This document shows positions 7,150-15,917 of a stretch of DNA of 23,829 nucleotides, in pieces; the first letter of the stretch is position 1; the number at the start of each line of letters is the position of its first letter. The position numbers and the translations under genes were made by a program. The stretch is from assembly GCA_964544115.1 (NCBI GenBank), contig CAZJBP010000039.1, positions 1 to 23,829 on the forward strand. Reading direction: 5' to 3'. The notes under the pieces are model-generated. The model did no database searches. It saw only the letters and a list, made by a program, of their open reading frames with translations, and was not told the DNA's origin. The stretch is from CAZJBP01 sp964544115 (lineage in GTDB: Bacteria; Verrucomicrobiota; Kiritimatiellia; UBA8416; JADHWI01).

Positions 7150-8771
7150 CCCGCAAGGCCAAGACGCAGGACAGCGGAGCCCCGGCGCCAGCCGCGACGC
7201 AGGGCATCGAGCGGGTCGGGGTCATCGAGATCGGATCCACTTCCGTCCGCCTCGTGATCGCCGAGATCGAGGGCCGGCGCCGCTTCCGCGTGCTCGATAC
7301 GCTCCAGCGCCCGGTGTCGCTGGGCAAGGACACCTTCACCGGCAGCGAGATCGGCCGCGACACCATCGAGGAGTGCGTCGGGGTGCTGCGCTCCTTCCAA
7401 CACGCGCTGGACGAGGTCCAGGTCGACCCCGCGCGCGTGCGCGTGGTGGCCACCAGCGCCGTGCGCGAGGCCGACAACCGCGACGCCTTCCTGGACCGCA
7501 TCGCCATCGCCACGGGGCTGAAGGTCGAGGTCCTGCACGAAGCCGAGGTCACGCGCCTGATGTACCTGGCGGTGCGCCCGGTGCTCGATCCGGAGCCGGC
7601 CTTCCGCAAGGCCGATACGGTGGTCATCGAGGTCGGCGGCGGCAGCACCGAGACGCTGGCGTTCCGCAAGGGCAAGGTGTCCAGCGCGCACATGTACCGC
7701 CTGGGAGCGCTGCGCATCCGCAACATGATCGACCAGGAGCAGGGCCCCGCCGCCGGCGTCGAGGACCTCCTGAGCCAGTACATCCGGGACACCGCCGAGC
7801 GCATTTCCGCCAGCGTCGCCTCCCCCGCCGGCGGCGCGCAGCTGCGGCTGCTGGCCCTCGGGTCCGAGGCGCGCCTGGCGTGCGCCCGCTCCAACCCCGC
7901 CTGGGACGGCCACAGCCTGGCGGCCGTGCGCGCCGCCGACCTGGCCGCCCTGGCGGACACCGTGCGGCGCCTCTCGGTCGACGAGGTGGTCCGGCGCTAC
8001 CGGCTGACGTACCCCGAGGCCGAAACGCTGGCCCCGGCGCTCCTGCTGTACGCGCAGCTGGCCGAGGCGCTGCAGCTGGACGAGATCCTCGTCGCGGACG
8101 CCAACCTGCGCTCCGGCGTCTTGTGGGATCTGTGCACCGGCGGAACCTGGACCGCGGAGTTCCGCCGCCAGGTGGTCCACTCGGCCCTGACGATCGGGCG
8201 CAAGTATCGCGTCGACATGCGGCACGCCCGCAGCGTGTCCCGCTTCGCGCTCCAGATCTTCGAGGCCATGCGCCGCGAGCACCGCCTCGGCGTGCGGGAA
8301 GAGGTCATTCTCGAGGTCGCCTCGCTGATCCACGAGGCGGGATACTTCGTCAACAACAACAACCACCACAAGCACTCCCTCTACCTGATCCTCAACAGCG
8401 ACATCTTCGGGCTGGGGGCGCGGGACCTGATGTTCGCGGCGCTCGTCGCGCGCTATCATCGCGGCGGCATGCCCAAGCCCTCGCACCCGGAGTTCGCGGC
8501 CCTGCCGCGCGAGGACCGCATGACGGTGTCGAAGCTGGCGGCCATGCTGCGGGTGGCCAACTCGCTCGACCGCGAAGGGTCGCACGAGGCGCTGACCTGC
8601 CGCGTCAGCGCCGAGCCGGGCGTGCTGGTGATCCGGCTGGACGACGAGTCGGATCTGGCGTATCAGCGGCACCGCATGCACGAGCGGGCGGAGATGTTCC
8701 AGGATGTGTACGGGATGCGCGTGGAGCTGCGCGGCGAGCGGGGGATCCGGACGGATGAAAGAGGCGCGTGA
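7146..8771 (+). CDS. ppx: Exopolyphosphatase / Ppx-GppA phosphatase with HD domain
   Basis: Predicted to remove terminal phosphate from polyphosphate, or from guanosine pentaphosphate, in the cytoplasm. The 541-residue protein has the actin-like Ppx/GppA fold: IEIGSTSVRLVIAE at 27-40, VVATSAVREADNRDAF at about 100-115, the acidic HEAEVTRLMYLAV and IEVGGGSTET at 161-170. The C-terminal third is an HD-like region (RHARSVSRFALQIFEAM, then EVASLIHEAGYFVN and HHKHSLYLI), with HE in place of HD, as in E. coli Ppx. The GTG start at 7146 overlaps the ROK stop, and an N-terminal spacer of about 20 residues rich in Ala/Pro precedes the fold. The 3' end overlaps ppk by 17 bases. Choice between Ppx and GppA activity cannot be made from sequence. 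Confidence 0.9.
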   Translation: MTRKAKTQDSGAPAPAATQGIERVGVIEIGSTSVRLVIAEIEGRRRFRVLDTLQRPVSLGKDTFTGSEIGRDTIEECVGVLRSFQHALDEVQVDPARVRVVATSAVREADNRDAFLDRIAIATGLKVEVLHEAEVTRLMYLAVRPVLDPEPAFRKADTVVIEVGGGSTETLAFRKGKVSSAHMYRLGALRIRNMIDQEQGPAAGVEDLLSQYIRDTAERISASVASPAGGAQLRLLALGSEARLACARSNPAWDGHSLAAVRAADLAALADTVRRLSVDEVVRRYRLTYPEAETLAPALLLYAQLAEALQLDEILVADANLRSGVLWDLCTGGTWTAEFRRQVVHSALTIGRKYRVDMRHARSVSRFALQIFEAMRREHRLGVREEVILEVASLIHEAGYFVNNNNHHKHSLYLILNSDIFGLGARDLMFAALVARYHRGGMPKPSHPEFAALPREDRMTVSKLAAMLRVANSLDREGSHEALTCRVSAEPGVLVIRLDDESDLAYQRHRMHERAEMFQDVYGMRVELRGERGIRTDERGA

Positions 8772-10878
8772 GCCGGCGTTGGTGAACCGGGAGCTGAGCT
8801 GGCTGGAGTTCAACCAGCGCGTGCTCGACGAGGCGCAGGACCCGTCCGTCCCGCTGCTGGAGCGCCTGAATTTCCTGCTCATCACCGCGTCGAACCTGGA
8901 CGAGTTCTTCATGGTCCGCGTCGGCGGCCTGGAGCTGCTGGTCGAAGGCGGCGTGTCGACGCCCGACCCGGCAGGCCAGTCGCCGGCCACGCAGCTGGCC
9001 CTGGTGGAGGCGCGCACCCATCGTTTCATGAGCCAGCAGTACGCCTGCTTCGACGCGCTGGCGGCCGAACTGGCGGAGGCCGGCATCGTGCGCCTGCGGC
9101 CGGCACAGCTCGACGATGCGCAGCGCCGCTACGTGGGGGCGCTGTTCGAAACGGAGATCTTCCCCGTGGTCACGCCGGTGGCGGTCGGCTCGGAGCGCGC
9201 CCTGCCGCTGCTGGCCAACCTCGGACTGTACGCAGCGGTGCGCCTGGCGCCGGCGGAGGGGACAACGGCGCCGCGGTTTGCGCTGATCCCGCTGGGGCGC
9301 GGCCTGCCGCGGATGGTGGCGTTGCACTCCAGCCACCGGCACGCGCACATCCTGATCGAGGATGTGCTCGCCCTGTTCGCCGACCGGCTCTTTCCCGGAC
9401 AGAAGGTGGACGAGGTGAGCACCTTCCGGATCACGCGCAACGCGGCGATGAGTTTGGAGGATGAGTTCGCGGCGGACCTGATGACCGAGATGGAGACGAT
9501 CCTGGCCGCGCGGCGCACGGGCGACTGCGTGCGGCTGGAGCTCGCCGGCACGGCGTCCGACGCGGTCCGTGGCTTCCTCGTCGACTCGCTCGGTCCGCGG
9601 GCGGAGGCCGTCTACGCCGTGCCCGGTCCCGTGGACCTGACGGCCTGCCGTCCGCTGTTGTCGGTCGCGGGTGCGGAACGCCTGAGCTACCCGGCGTGGC
9701 CGCCCCAGGCGGCGCCGGCGCTGGACCTTACCCGCGGCCTCTTCGGGCAGATCGCCAAGCACGACATCCTGCTGCACCACCCCTACGACAGCTTCGACCC
9801 CGTGGTCCGGCTGATCGAGGAGGCCGCCGCCGACCCCGACGTGCTGGCCATCAAGCAGGTGCTCTACCGGACCACGCCCGACAGCCCGATCATGGCCGCG
9901 CTCCGAAGCGCGGCCATCCGCGGCAAGTATGTGACCGCGCTGGTGGAGTTGAAGGCCCGCTTCGATGAAGCCCGCAACATCCAGTGGGCCCGCGCGCTCG
10001 AGGAAGCCGGCGTGCAGGTCGTGTACGGCGTCAAGGGCCTCAAGACGCACGCCAAGGTGTGCCTCATCGTGCGGCGCGAGCCGGCCGGCATCGTGCGCTA
10101 CTGCCACTTCGGCACCGGCAACTACAACGAGCGCACGGCGCGGCTGTATGCCGACGTCAGCCTGATGACCCGCGACCCCGACCTCGGGGCCGACGCGTCG
10201 GCGTTCTTCCACGCCATCACCGGCTATTCCGAGCCCCGGCGCTACCGCAAGCTCATCCAGGCTCCGACGGACGTGCGCGACCGGCTGGTCGAGCTGATCC
10301 GCGGCGAGGCGGAGCGGCAGCGCCAGGGCCAGGAGGGCCGCATCCTGGCCAAGATGAACGCGCTGGTCGACCCCAAGATCATCGAGGAACTCTACGCCGC
10401 ATCCCGGGCCGGCGTGGAAATCCGCCTGAGCGTGCGCGGCACCTGCTGCCTGCGGCCGGGCGTGCCTGGCCTGAGCGAGCACATCTCGGTGTGCAGCGTG
10501 ATCGACCGCTATCTGGAACACGCGCGCATCTTCTATTTCCACCAGGGCGGCGAGCCGCGGGTGTTCATCTCCAGCGCTGACTGGATGCCCCGCAACCTGA
10601 GCCGGCGCGTGGAACTGATGGTGCCCATCGACGACCCTGCGTGCCGCCGGCGCCTGGTCGGCATTCTGGAAACCAGCCTGGCCGACACGGTCAAGGGCCG
10701 CCGCATCCGTGCGGACGGCGGGTTCGATCCGCCGCTCCACACCGGACGCCCAAAAAAGGGCCTGCGCAGCCAGCAGGCGTTCTTTGAGCAGGCCTGCGAC
10801 AGTGCCGAGGAGGCCCGCCAGACACGGGCCACCTTCGAACCGCACACGCCTCCGCCCCGGCGCGAGCCGGAACGTTAG
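8755..10878 (+). CDS. ppk1: Polyphosphate kinase 1
   Basis: Makes polyphosphate from ATP reversibly. The 707-residue protein has all PPK1 domains: the N-terminal helical domain (LVNRELSWLEFNQRVLDEA), the head domain, and two phospholipase-D-like C-terminal domains. The autophosphorylated histidine is H432 in VKGLKTHAKVCLIVRRE, and the second active-site histidine is H589 in IDRYLEHARIFYF, matching H435 and H592 of the E. coli enzyme. Other signatures are HPYDSFDPVVRLIEEAA, YCHFGTGNYNERTARLYADV and ISSADWMPRNLSRRVELMVP. The ATG at 8755 lies inside the end of ppx, so the ribosome probably re-initiates. Pairing with ppx in one operon is common. The last 30 residues are charged, proline-rich and variable. 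Confidence 0.97.
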   Translation: MKEAREPALVNRELSWLEFNQRVLDEAQDPSVPLLERLNFLLITASNLDEFFMVRVGGLELLVEGGVSTPDPAGQSPATQLALVEARTHRFMSQQYACFDALAAELAEAGIVRLRPAQLDDAQRRYVGALFETEIFPVVTPVAVGSERALPLLANLGLYAAVRLAPAEGTTAPRFALIPLGRGLPRMVALHSSHRHAHILIEDVLALFADRLFPGQKVDEVSTFRITRNAAMSLEDEFAADLMTEMETILAARRTGDCVRLELAGTASDAVRGFLVDSLGPRAEAVYAVPGPVDLTACRPLLSVAGAERLSYPAWPPQAAPALDLTRGLFGQIAKHDILLHHPYDSFDPVVRLIEEAAADPDVLAIKQVLYRTTPDSPIMAALRSAAIRGKYVTALVELKARFDEARNIQWARALEEAGVQVVYGVKGLKTHAKVCLIVRREPAGIVRYCHFGTGNYNERTARLYADVSLMTRDPDLGADASAFFHAITGYSEPRRYRKLIQAPTDVRDRLVELIRGEAERQRQGQEGRILAKMNALVDPKIIEELYAASRAGVEIRLSVRGTCCLRPGVPGLSEHISVCSVIDRYLEHARIFYFHQGGEPRVFISSADWMPRNLSRRVELMVPIDDPACRRRLVGILETSLADTVKGRRIRADGGFDPPLHTGRPKKGLRSQQAFFEQACDSAEEARQTRATFEPHTPPPRREPER

Positions 10879-11025
10879 CGGCGGCTCACCTCCCGGGCTA
10901 TTCCGCCCGCATTGTGCCTGTTCATAACTTGTTCACAACCTTCCGCACACCCGGAACCCCCCATTTCGAGGCCTCTTCACGTCGCATAACGGACACACCG
11001 ACGACACCCTCTGATCGGGGTCGGT

Positions 11026-11056
11026 TTGATGGGGACAACTCGAGGAGCAATATAAT
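11026..11056 (+). promoter_or_regulatory. Candidate sigma-70-type promoter of the gcv cluster
   Basis: A perfect TATAAT at 11051-11056 lies 19 bases after TTGATG (11026-11031), which matches TTGACA at four positions. The 19-base spacing is longer than ideal. It sits in the only AT-rich stretch between ppk1 and gcvT. Called on sequence resemblance alone. Confidence 0.4.
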
Positions 11057-11060
11057 TCTA

Positions 11061-11080
11061 ACAGTGTGACATACAGTGTG
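11061..11080 (+). promoter_or_regulatory. Direct repeat ACAGTGTG x2, possible operator
   Basis: ACAGTGTG occurs at 11061-11068 and 11073-11080, a 12-base period, beginning five bases after the TATAAT box. The block is also bracketed by TAACA and TGTTA. Position over the expected transcription start suits a repressor site. No cognate regulator is visible in the window. Confidence 0.35.
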
Positions 11081-11354
11081 TTACAAATACTGCAATCTCG
11101 GAGCTATAGCGGCGGGTGCGACAATCTTTACCATCATGAAAACATTGGTGCTCAAGGCCGGAATGAGTCTCTCAGCCAAAAAAACCCCGAAAATTAAGCT
11201 GCATTCATAACTCCCGGACTTGTCGGACCCATGCAGACCCCAAAAACGGAGGCTCCAACCCAAGATACAACCCCAAAAAGCATGGCGACGGCCCCCACTC
11301 CGTGGTACTGTCCGGCTGCAGGCGAGCGACGGGGTTGAACCGGGGGAAACCACC

Positions 11355-12470
11355 GTGCAAAAGTTGACAAAACGTACCGTACTCTATGACCAGCACGTGG
11401 CTCTGGGCGCCCAGATGGCGCCGTTTGGCGGCTTCGAGATGCCGATCCAGTACGGCGGGATCCTCAAGGAGCACTGGGCCTGCCGGCGCGAGGCCGCGAT
11501 GTTCGACACCTGCCACATGGGCGAGTTCCGCCTGGGCGGGCCAACAGCGCTGTCGGATCTCGAGCGGCTGATCACGAGCGACGTGGCGGCATTGGAGCCC
11601 GGCCGCTGCCGCAACGGGTTCTTCTGCGCCCCGGATGGCGGCGTGCTCGACGATCTCATCGTCTACCGCATGGCGGCCGATGCGTTCATGGTCGTGGTCA
11701 ACGCGGCCACGCAGGATGCGGACGCGGAGTGGGTGCGGTCGAACCTGTCCGCATCGACGCGCTTCGAGAACGTATCGGCGGACATGGGCAAGATCGATCT
11801 GCAGGGCCCCGGCGCGCCGCGCGTGCTGCAGTCGCTGACGGCCACTCCGCTGGCCACGTTGCGCTACTACGAGCACCGGCCTCTGCGCATCGACGCCGTC
11901 GACGCGCGCGTCAGCCGCACGGGCTATACCGGCGAAGCCGGGTTTGAGCTGTATTGCGCGGCGGCGGACACCGTGCACCTGTGGACGCTTCTGCAGGAGT
12001 CGGGCGCGCAGCCCGCGGGACTGGGCGCGCGCGACACGCTGCGCCTGGAGGTGGGCCTGCCGCTGTACGGACACGAGCTGGCGGCGGACCGCAACGCGGC
12101 GGAAAGCGGCTTCGAGCGGCTGCTGTCAACGCGCAAGGACTTCATCGGTGCCGCCGCCGTCCGCGATCCCGCCCGCCGCCGCCAGCGGCTGGTCGGGCTG
12201 ATGCTGGACGGCCGGCGCAGCGCGCGAGCGGGGGATCCGATCCTCGACGGAGAGGCCGTTGTCGGCGGCGTGACAAGCGGCAGCTTCTCGCCGTGCCTCG
12301 GGCGGGCCATTGCCATGGGATATGTCGATGCCCGCTGCGCGGATCCGGGCTGCACGCTGACCATCGACGCGGGCCGCACGCCGCTCGTGGCTCACGTCGT
12401 CCAGCGCCCCTTCTACCGGGACGGCACGGTGCGCCGTGCAATCGCGGAACTGCTGGGAGAGAACAACTGA
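11355..12470 (+). CDS. gcvT: Glycine cleavage system T protein (aminomethyltransferase)
   Basis: Transfers the methylene carbon of the aminomethyl group on lipoyl-GcvH to tetrahydrofolate and releases ammonia; reversible. The 371-residue length is typical of the family. Visible signatures are LYDQHVALGAQMAPFGGFEM near the N-terminus, AAMFDTCHMGEF, GGVLDDLIVYRM with the catalytic aspartate, VSRTGYTGEAGFELY, the substrate-arginine region LGARDTLRLEVGLPLYGHEL, and VGGVTSGSFSPCLGRAIAMGYV. I chose the GTG at 11355, where homology begins; the reading frame stays open further upstream, but those residues do not resemble the family. The ribosome site is weak (CGGGGG about 9 bases upstream). It is followed after 69 bases by gcvPA, with no gcvH between them. 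Confidence 0.95.
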   Translation: MQKLTKRTVLYDQHVALGAQMAPFGGFEMPIQYGGILKEHWACRREAAMFDTCHMGEFRLGGPTALSDLERLITSDVAALEPGRCRNGFFCAPDGGVLDDLIVYRMAADAFMVVVNAATQDADAEWVRSNLSASTRFENVSADMGKIDLQGPGAPRVLQSLTATPLATLRYYEHRPLRIDAVDARVSRTGYTGEAGFELYCAAADTVHLWTLLQESGAQPAGLGARDTLRLEVGLPLYGHELAADRNAAESGFERLLSTRKDFIGAAAVRDPARRRQRLVGLMLDGRRSARAGDPILDGEAVVGGVTSGSFSPCLGRAIAMGYVDARCADPGCTLTIDAGRTPLVAHVVQRPFYRDGTVRRAIAELLGENN

Positions 12471-12539
12471 AAAGCTGACACTCTGAAAACTGAAACCCTG
12501 ACCCCCGAACCCTGACCCCTGACCCATGGCCCCTTCCCC
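12471..12539 (+). repeat. Degenerate CTGA-period repeat between gcvT and gcvPA
   Basis: The spacer is built from repeated CTGA-headed units (CTGACACT, CTGAAAA, CTGAAACC, CTGACCCCC, then CTGACCCC and TGACCC). It has no clear reading frame and no Shine-Dalgarno sequence for gcvPA. It sits where gcvH is commonly found in other gcvT-H-PA-PB operons. Confidence 0.5.
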
Positions 12540-13877
12540 ATGAGCTACATCGCCACTACAGCAGAACAAAGGGCAGAGATGCTGGCGCGCTGCGGAGTGC
12601 CGACCATCGACGCCCTCTTCACCGATGTCCCCAGAGAGCTGCGCCCGCTGTCGTTCGACCTTCCGGCGCCGCGCACGGAGTACGAGGTGATGCGGCACCT
12701 GGAAGACCTTGCCGGGAAGAACTACACCCACCTGACTCCCTTTGTCGGTGCGGGCTTCTATGACCACTACATCCCGGCGGCCGTGGACGCGCTGGCCGGG
12801 CGCAGTGAGTTCTATACCGCGTACACCCCGTATCAGCCCGAGGTGTCGCAGGGGACGCTGCAGGCCATCTACGAATACCAGAGCGACATCTGCCGGCTGA
12901 CCGGCCTGGAGGTGTCCAACGGCTCGCTGTACGACGGCGGCACCGCGCTCTACGAGGCCTGCCAGATGGCGCTGGCCGCCACGGGCCGGCGCCGCATCGT
13001 CATCGACGGCGGCGTGAATCCGATCTACCGGAAGATGATCTATACTTACGCGGCCAATCTCTCGATCGACTTCACCGAGGTGCCGGTCTCGCACGGCCAG
13101 ACGGACCGCGACAAGCTCATGGCCTCGGTCGATGCGGCCACGGCCGGCGTGATCCTGCAGAACCCGAACTTCTTCGGGGTCATCGACGACCATACCGACA
13201 TCACCGCGCGCTGCCGCGCGCTGGGCGCGGCCACCGTGCAGTCGGTCAACCCCATCGCGCTGGCCCTGCTGAAGTCGCCCGCCGAGCAGGGCTTCGATAT
13301 CGCCACCGGCGAGGGCCAGCCGCTGGGCATCCCGCTGTCCTTCGGCGGGCCATACCTGGGGTTCATGGCGGCGCGGCGCGAGTTCGTGCGCCGGATGCCG
13401 GGGCGCATCGTCGGGCGCACCGTCGACCGGCAGGGCCGCGAATGCTTTGTCATGACCCTGCAGGCGCGCGAGCAGCACATTCGCCGCGAGAAGGCCACCT
13501 CCAACATCTGCACCAACCAGGCGCTGTGCGCGCTGCGGGCGCACATCTACCTCAGCCTGGTCGGCGCCGAGGGGCTGCGCGAAGTGGCGGCCCTGTGCGC
13601 CTCCAAGGCGGAATACCTCAAGCAGCGGCTCAAGGCCATCCCCTGCGTGTCGGTCATGGAGACCAGCCCCACCTTCAACGAGTTCACCGTGCGGCTGCCC
13701 ATCGATGCGGGAGACGTGGTCAGCCGCATGATCGAGCGCGGCTTCGCGGCCGGGTTCCCGCTCGGCCGCTACTACCCGGGCATGGAGAATTACCTGCTGG
13801 TGGCGGTCACGGAGAAGCGCACGCGCCACGAGATGGGCCTGTATGCCGAAACCCTGGAGGACGTGGTATGCCGGTGA
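12540..13877 (+). CDS. gcvPA: Glycine dehydrogenase (decarboxylating) subunit 1
   Basis: The N-terminal half of the split P protein, which with GcvPB decarboxylates glycine and loads the aminomethyl group on GcvH. The 445-residue length is typical. Signatures are YIATTAEQRAEMLARCGV at the start, MRHLEDLAGKNYTHLTPFVG, YTPYQPEVSQGTLQAIYEYQ, SLYDGGTALYEACQMAL, GILSFGGPYLGF-like PLSFGGPYLGFMAARREFVR and EQHIRREKATSNICTNQAL. The subunit lacks the PLP lysine, as expected; that is in GcvPB. The ATG at 12540 is the family start although no ribosome site precedes it, so translation may rely on coupling or on a leader effect. The 3' end overlaps gcvPB by ten bases. Confidence 0.96.
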   Translation: MSYIATTAEQRAEMLARCGVPTIDALFTDVPRELRPLSFDLPAPRTEYEVMRHLEDLAGKNYTHLTPFVGAGFYDHYIPAAVDALAGRSEFYTAYTPYQPEVSQGTLQAIYEYQSDICRLTGLEVSNGSLYDGGTALYEACQMALAATGRRRIVIDGGVNPIYRKMIYTYAANLSIDFTEVPVSHGQTDRDKLMASVDAATAGVILQNPNFFGVIDDHTDITARCRALGAATVQSVNPIALALLKSPAEQGFDIATGEGQPLGIPLSFGGPYLGFMAARREFVRRMPGRIVGRTVDRQGRECFVMTLQAREQHIRREKATSNICTNQALCALRAHIYLSLVGAEGLREVAALCASKAEYLKQRLKAIPCVSVMETSPTFNEFTVRLPIDAGDVVSRMIERGFAAGFPLGRYYPGMENYLLVAVTEKRTRHEMGLYAETLEDVVCR

Positions 13878-15325
13878 TCTTCAGCAAGTCCGTCGCGGGG
13901 CGTCGCGGGTTCCGCTTCGCCGAGGAGGGCACCGCGCCGGCGCCGGCCGTGCCCGCGGCCTACGCCCGCCTCAGGCCGCTGGAGCTGGCCGAGCTGTCCG
14001 AGCTGGACGTGGTGCGGCACTTCACCGAGCTGTCGCGCCGGAACTACGGCGTGGACACGAATGTCTACCCGCTGGGGTCGTGCACGATGAAGTACAACCC
14101 CAAGGTTCTGGAGAAGGCGGCGGCCATGCCGGGATTCGCCGGGCTGCACCCGCTGCTGCCGCAGCTGCGGCGCGGCGGCATGCTGACGCAGGGCGCGCTG
14201 CAGGTGCTCTACGAGCTCGAGCGGCTCCTATGCGAGATCACCGGCATGGACGCGTTCACGCTCCAGCCGATGGCCGGCGCGCACGGCGAGCTGACGGGAA
14301 TGATGCTGGTCGCGGCCTACCACCGCGACCGCGGCCGCACGCGCACCGAGGTGCTGATCCCCGACGAGGCCCACGGGACCAACCCGTCCAGCGCGACCAT
14401 CGCCGGCTTCACCACGCGCTCGGTGCCCACCGATCCGCGGACCGGCACGCTGGACCTGGGCGCCCTGGAGGCCATGGTCGGCGAGCGCACGGCGGCGGTC
14501 ATGCTGACCAACCCCAACACGCTGGGGATCTTCAATGCCGACGTTCGCAGGGTCACCGAGATCGTTCACCGCCACGACGCTCTGCTGTACTACGACGGGG
14601 CCAACCTCAACGCGATCCTCGGCCGCTTCCGCCCGGGGGACGCGGATTTCGACGTCATGCACGTCAACCTGCACAAGACCTTCGCCACCCCGCACGGGGG
14701 CGGCGGGCCGGGCGCGGGGCCGGTCGGCGTCAAGCGGCGGCTGGCGGAGTACCTGCCCATCTCGCGCGTGGTGCGGCGCGACGACAGCACGTACGCGCTG
14801 GACTACAACGTCCCGAAGTCCATCGGCTACATCGCGCCGTTCTACGGCAACTTCGGCGTCTGCCTGCGGGCATATGCCTACATTCTGCTCCTCGGCGGGC
14901 GCGGGCTGCGGGAGGTCAGCGACCACGCCGTGCTCAACGCCAACTATGTGCTGCAGGCGCTGAAGGACGACTTCGACGTGCCCTACCCGCGCACGTGCAT
15001 GCACGAGTGCGTGCTGAGCGCGAAGCGCCAGGCCGAGCACGGCGTGCACGCGATGGATATCGCCAAGGCTCTGATCGATCGCGGGTTCCATCCGCCCACG
15101 GTCTACTTCCCCCTGATCGTGAAGGAGGCCCTGATGATCGAGCCGACGGAGACAGAGAGCAAGGAGACGCTCGATCGCTTCATCGACGCGATGCGCGACA
15201 TCGCCCGGCAGGCCGCTGCGGATCCGGCCGCCTTGCACGCCGCGCCGGTGTCGACCCCGGTGTCGCGGCCCGACGAGACCCGGGCCGCCCGCGAGATGGA
15301 CGTGTGCGACCGGGGAGCAGCGTGA
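13868..15325 (+). CDS. gcvPB: Glycine dehydrogenase (decarboxylating) subunit 2
   Basis: The PLP-carrying half of the split P protein. The Schiff-base lysine is K270 in VNLHKTFATPHGGGGPGAGP. Other landmarks are RNYGVDTNVYPLGSCTMKYN, TLQPMAGAHGELTGMML, DEAHGTNPSSATIAGF, MLTNPNTLGIFN and PTVYFPLIVKEALMIEPTET. Length is 485 residues; the last 40 are an Ala/Pro/Arg-rich tail without obvious fold. The ATG at 13868 overlaps the gcvPA stop by ten bases, the usual arrangement for this heterodimer. Together with gcvT it can run as glycine cleavage or, with fhs and enzymes elsewhere, in the reductive direction. Confidence 0.97.
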   Translation: MPVIFSKSVAGRRGFRFAEEGTAPAPAVPAAYARLRPLELAELSELDVVRHFTELSRRNYGVDTNVYPLGSCTMKYNPKVLEKAAAMPGFAGLHPLLPQLRRGGMLTQGALQVLYELERLLCEITGMDAFTLQPMAGAHGELTGMMLVAAYHRDRGRTRTEVLIPDEAHGTNPSSATIAGFTTRSVPTDPRTGTLDLGALEAMVGERTAAVMLTNPNTLGIFNADVRRVTEIVHRHDALLYYDGANLNAILGRFRPGDADFDVMHVNLHKTFATPHGGGGPGAGPVGVKRRLAEYLPISRVVRRDDSTYALDYNVPKSIGYIAPFYGNFGVCLRAYAYILLLGGRGLREVSDHAVLNANYVLQALKDDFDVPYPRTCMHECVLSAKRQAEHGVHAMDIAKALIDRGFHPPTVYFPLIVKEALMIEPTETESKETLDRFIDAMRDIARQAAADPAALHAAPVSTPVSRPDETRAAREMDVCDRGAA

Positions 15326-15355
15326 GCAGGACGCATCACACACGGGAGGTGGACG

Positions 15356-15916
15356 ATGAACCCGATTTTCTTTTCGGCGTGGGCGGGGGCCGGAATCCTC
15401 CTCCTTGCATCACTGTCGCAATCCGGGGCGGACGAGCCCGCGAAGGAGCTCCCGACGCTCACCTTTGAGCAACTTCGCCAGGCGGGGATCGCCGGCTTCG
15501 TCGGCCGTGAGATTCGTCTCCTGGCGCCGCTGCGCTGGGACGGCATCAACGTGAAGATCCCCGAGGACCCGACGCCGGAGGCCGAACTCCGCAAGCGGGC
15601 CGGGCCGCTGGCGGCCTCCTTCGACAGCCCCGCCTTCGGAGACATCGCCGCGAAGAAGCAGCTCATCGCCGTCGGCGCAACCATCCGGCCGGTCGGGGGC
15701 ACGGATGGATGGCTGGGGTATGCCGTCGGCGAGACGCTGATTGAGAACGGGTGCACGTACTGCGTGACTGGCGTCCTGCGGTTGCGCTCCGGCTTCAAGC
15801 CGGAGAAACTGGACGATCCGGCTTTCGTCCTCCAGAGCAACAACCCGCGCTACTGGGCCCAAACCTTCGAGCTGGAGGTCCGGCGGGTCAAGTCGGCGGG
15901 GGTTGGAGAACCGTGA
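15356..15916 (+). CDS. Exported protein of unknown function, 186 residues
   Basis: Not recognised. The first 25 residues (MNPIFFSAWAGAGILLLASL and on to QSGA) form a probable signal peptide, though with a short positive region. The rest is soluble: LTFEQLRQAGIAGFVGREIR followed by predicted strands, GWLGYAVGETLIENGCTYCV and a final strand WAQTFELEVRRV. The alternating strand content would suit a small beta-barrel such as an OB fold, but that is a guess. GGAGGT at 15345-15350 supports the ATG at 15356. It lies 30 bases after gcvPB and ends one base before the URO-D-like start, so it is probably transcribed with both. Role in the C1 cluster is unknown. Confidence 0.7.
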   Translation: MNPIFFSAWAGAGILLLASLSQSGADEPAKELPTLTFEQLRQAGIAGFVGREIRLLAPLRWDGINVKIPEDPTPEAELRKRAGPLAASFDSPAFGDIAAKKQLIAVGATIRPVGGTDGWLGYAVGETLIENGCTYCVTGVLRLRSGFKPEKLDDPAFVLQSNNPRYWAQTFELEVRRVKSAGVGEP

Positions 15917-15917
15917 T

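Larger units (their letters stand above)
10879..11354. other. 476-base intergenic leader before gcvT
   Basis: No gene or RNA family is recognised. The segment 11040-11220 is much richer in A and T than the flanking genes. It holds a candidate promoter (11026-11056) and a short direct repeat (11061-11080), followed by an untranslated leader of nearly 290 bases. A glycine riboswitch is the usual expectation in front of gcvT. The string CTCTCAGCCAAAAAAACC near 11170 resembles the 3' part of that aptamer, but the conserved 5' and central elements are absent, so I do not call it. Confidence 0.5.

Noticed and set aside
11060..11200. Glycine riboswitch before gcvT
   Set aside because: Only a CTCTCAGCCAAAA-like string near 11170 resembles the aptamer 3' end. 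The paired GGAGAG-type 5' strand and the ACCGAAGGGGCAA-like centre are missing.
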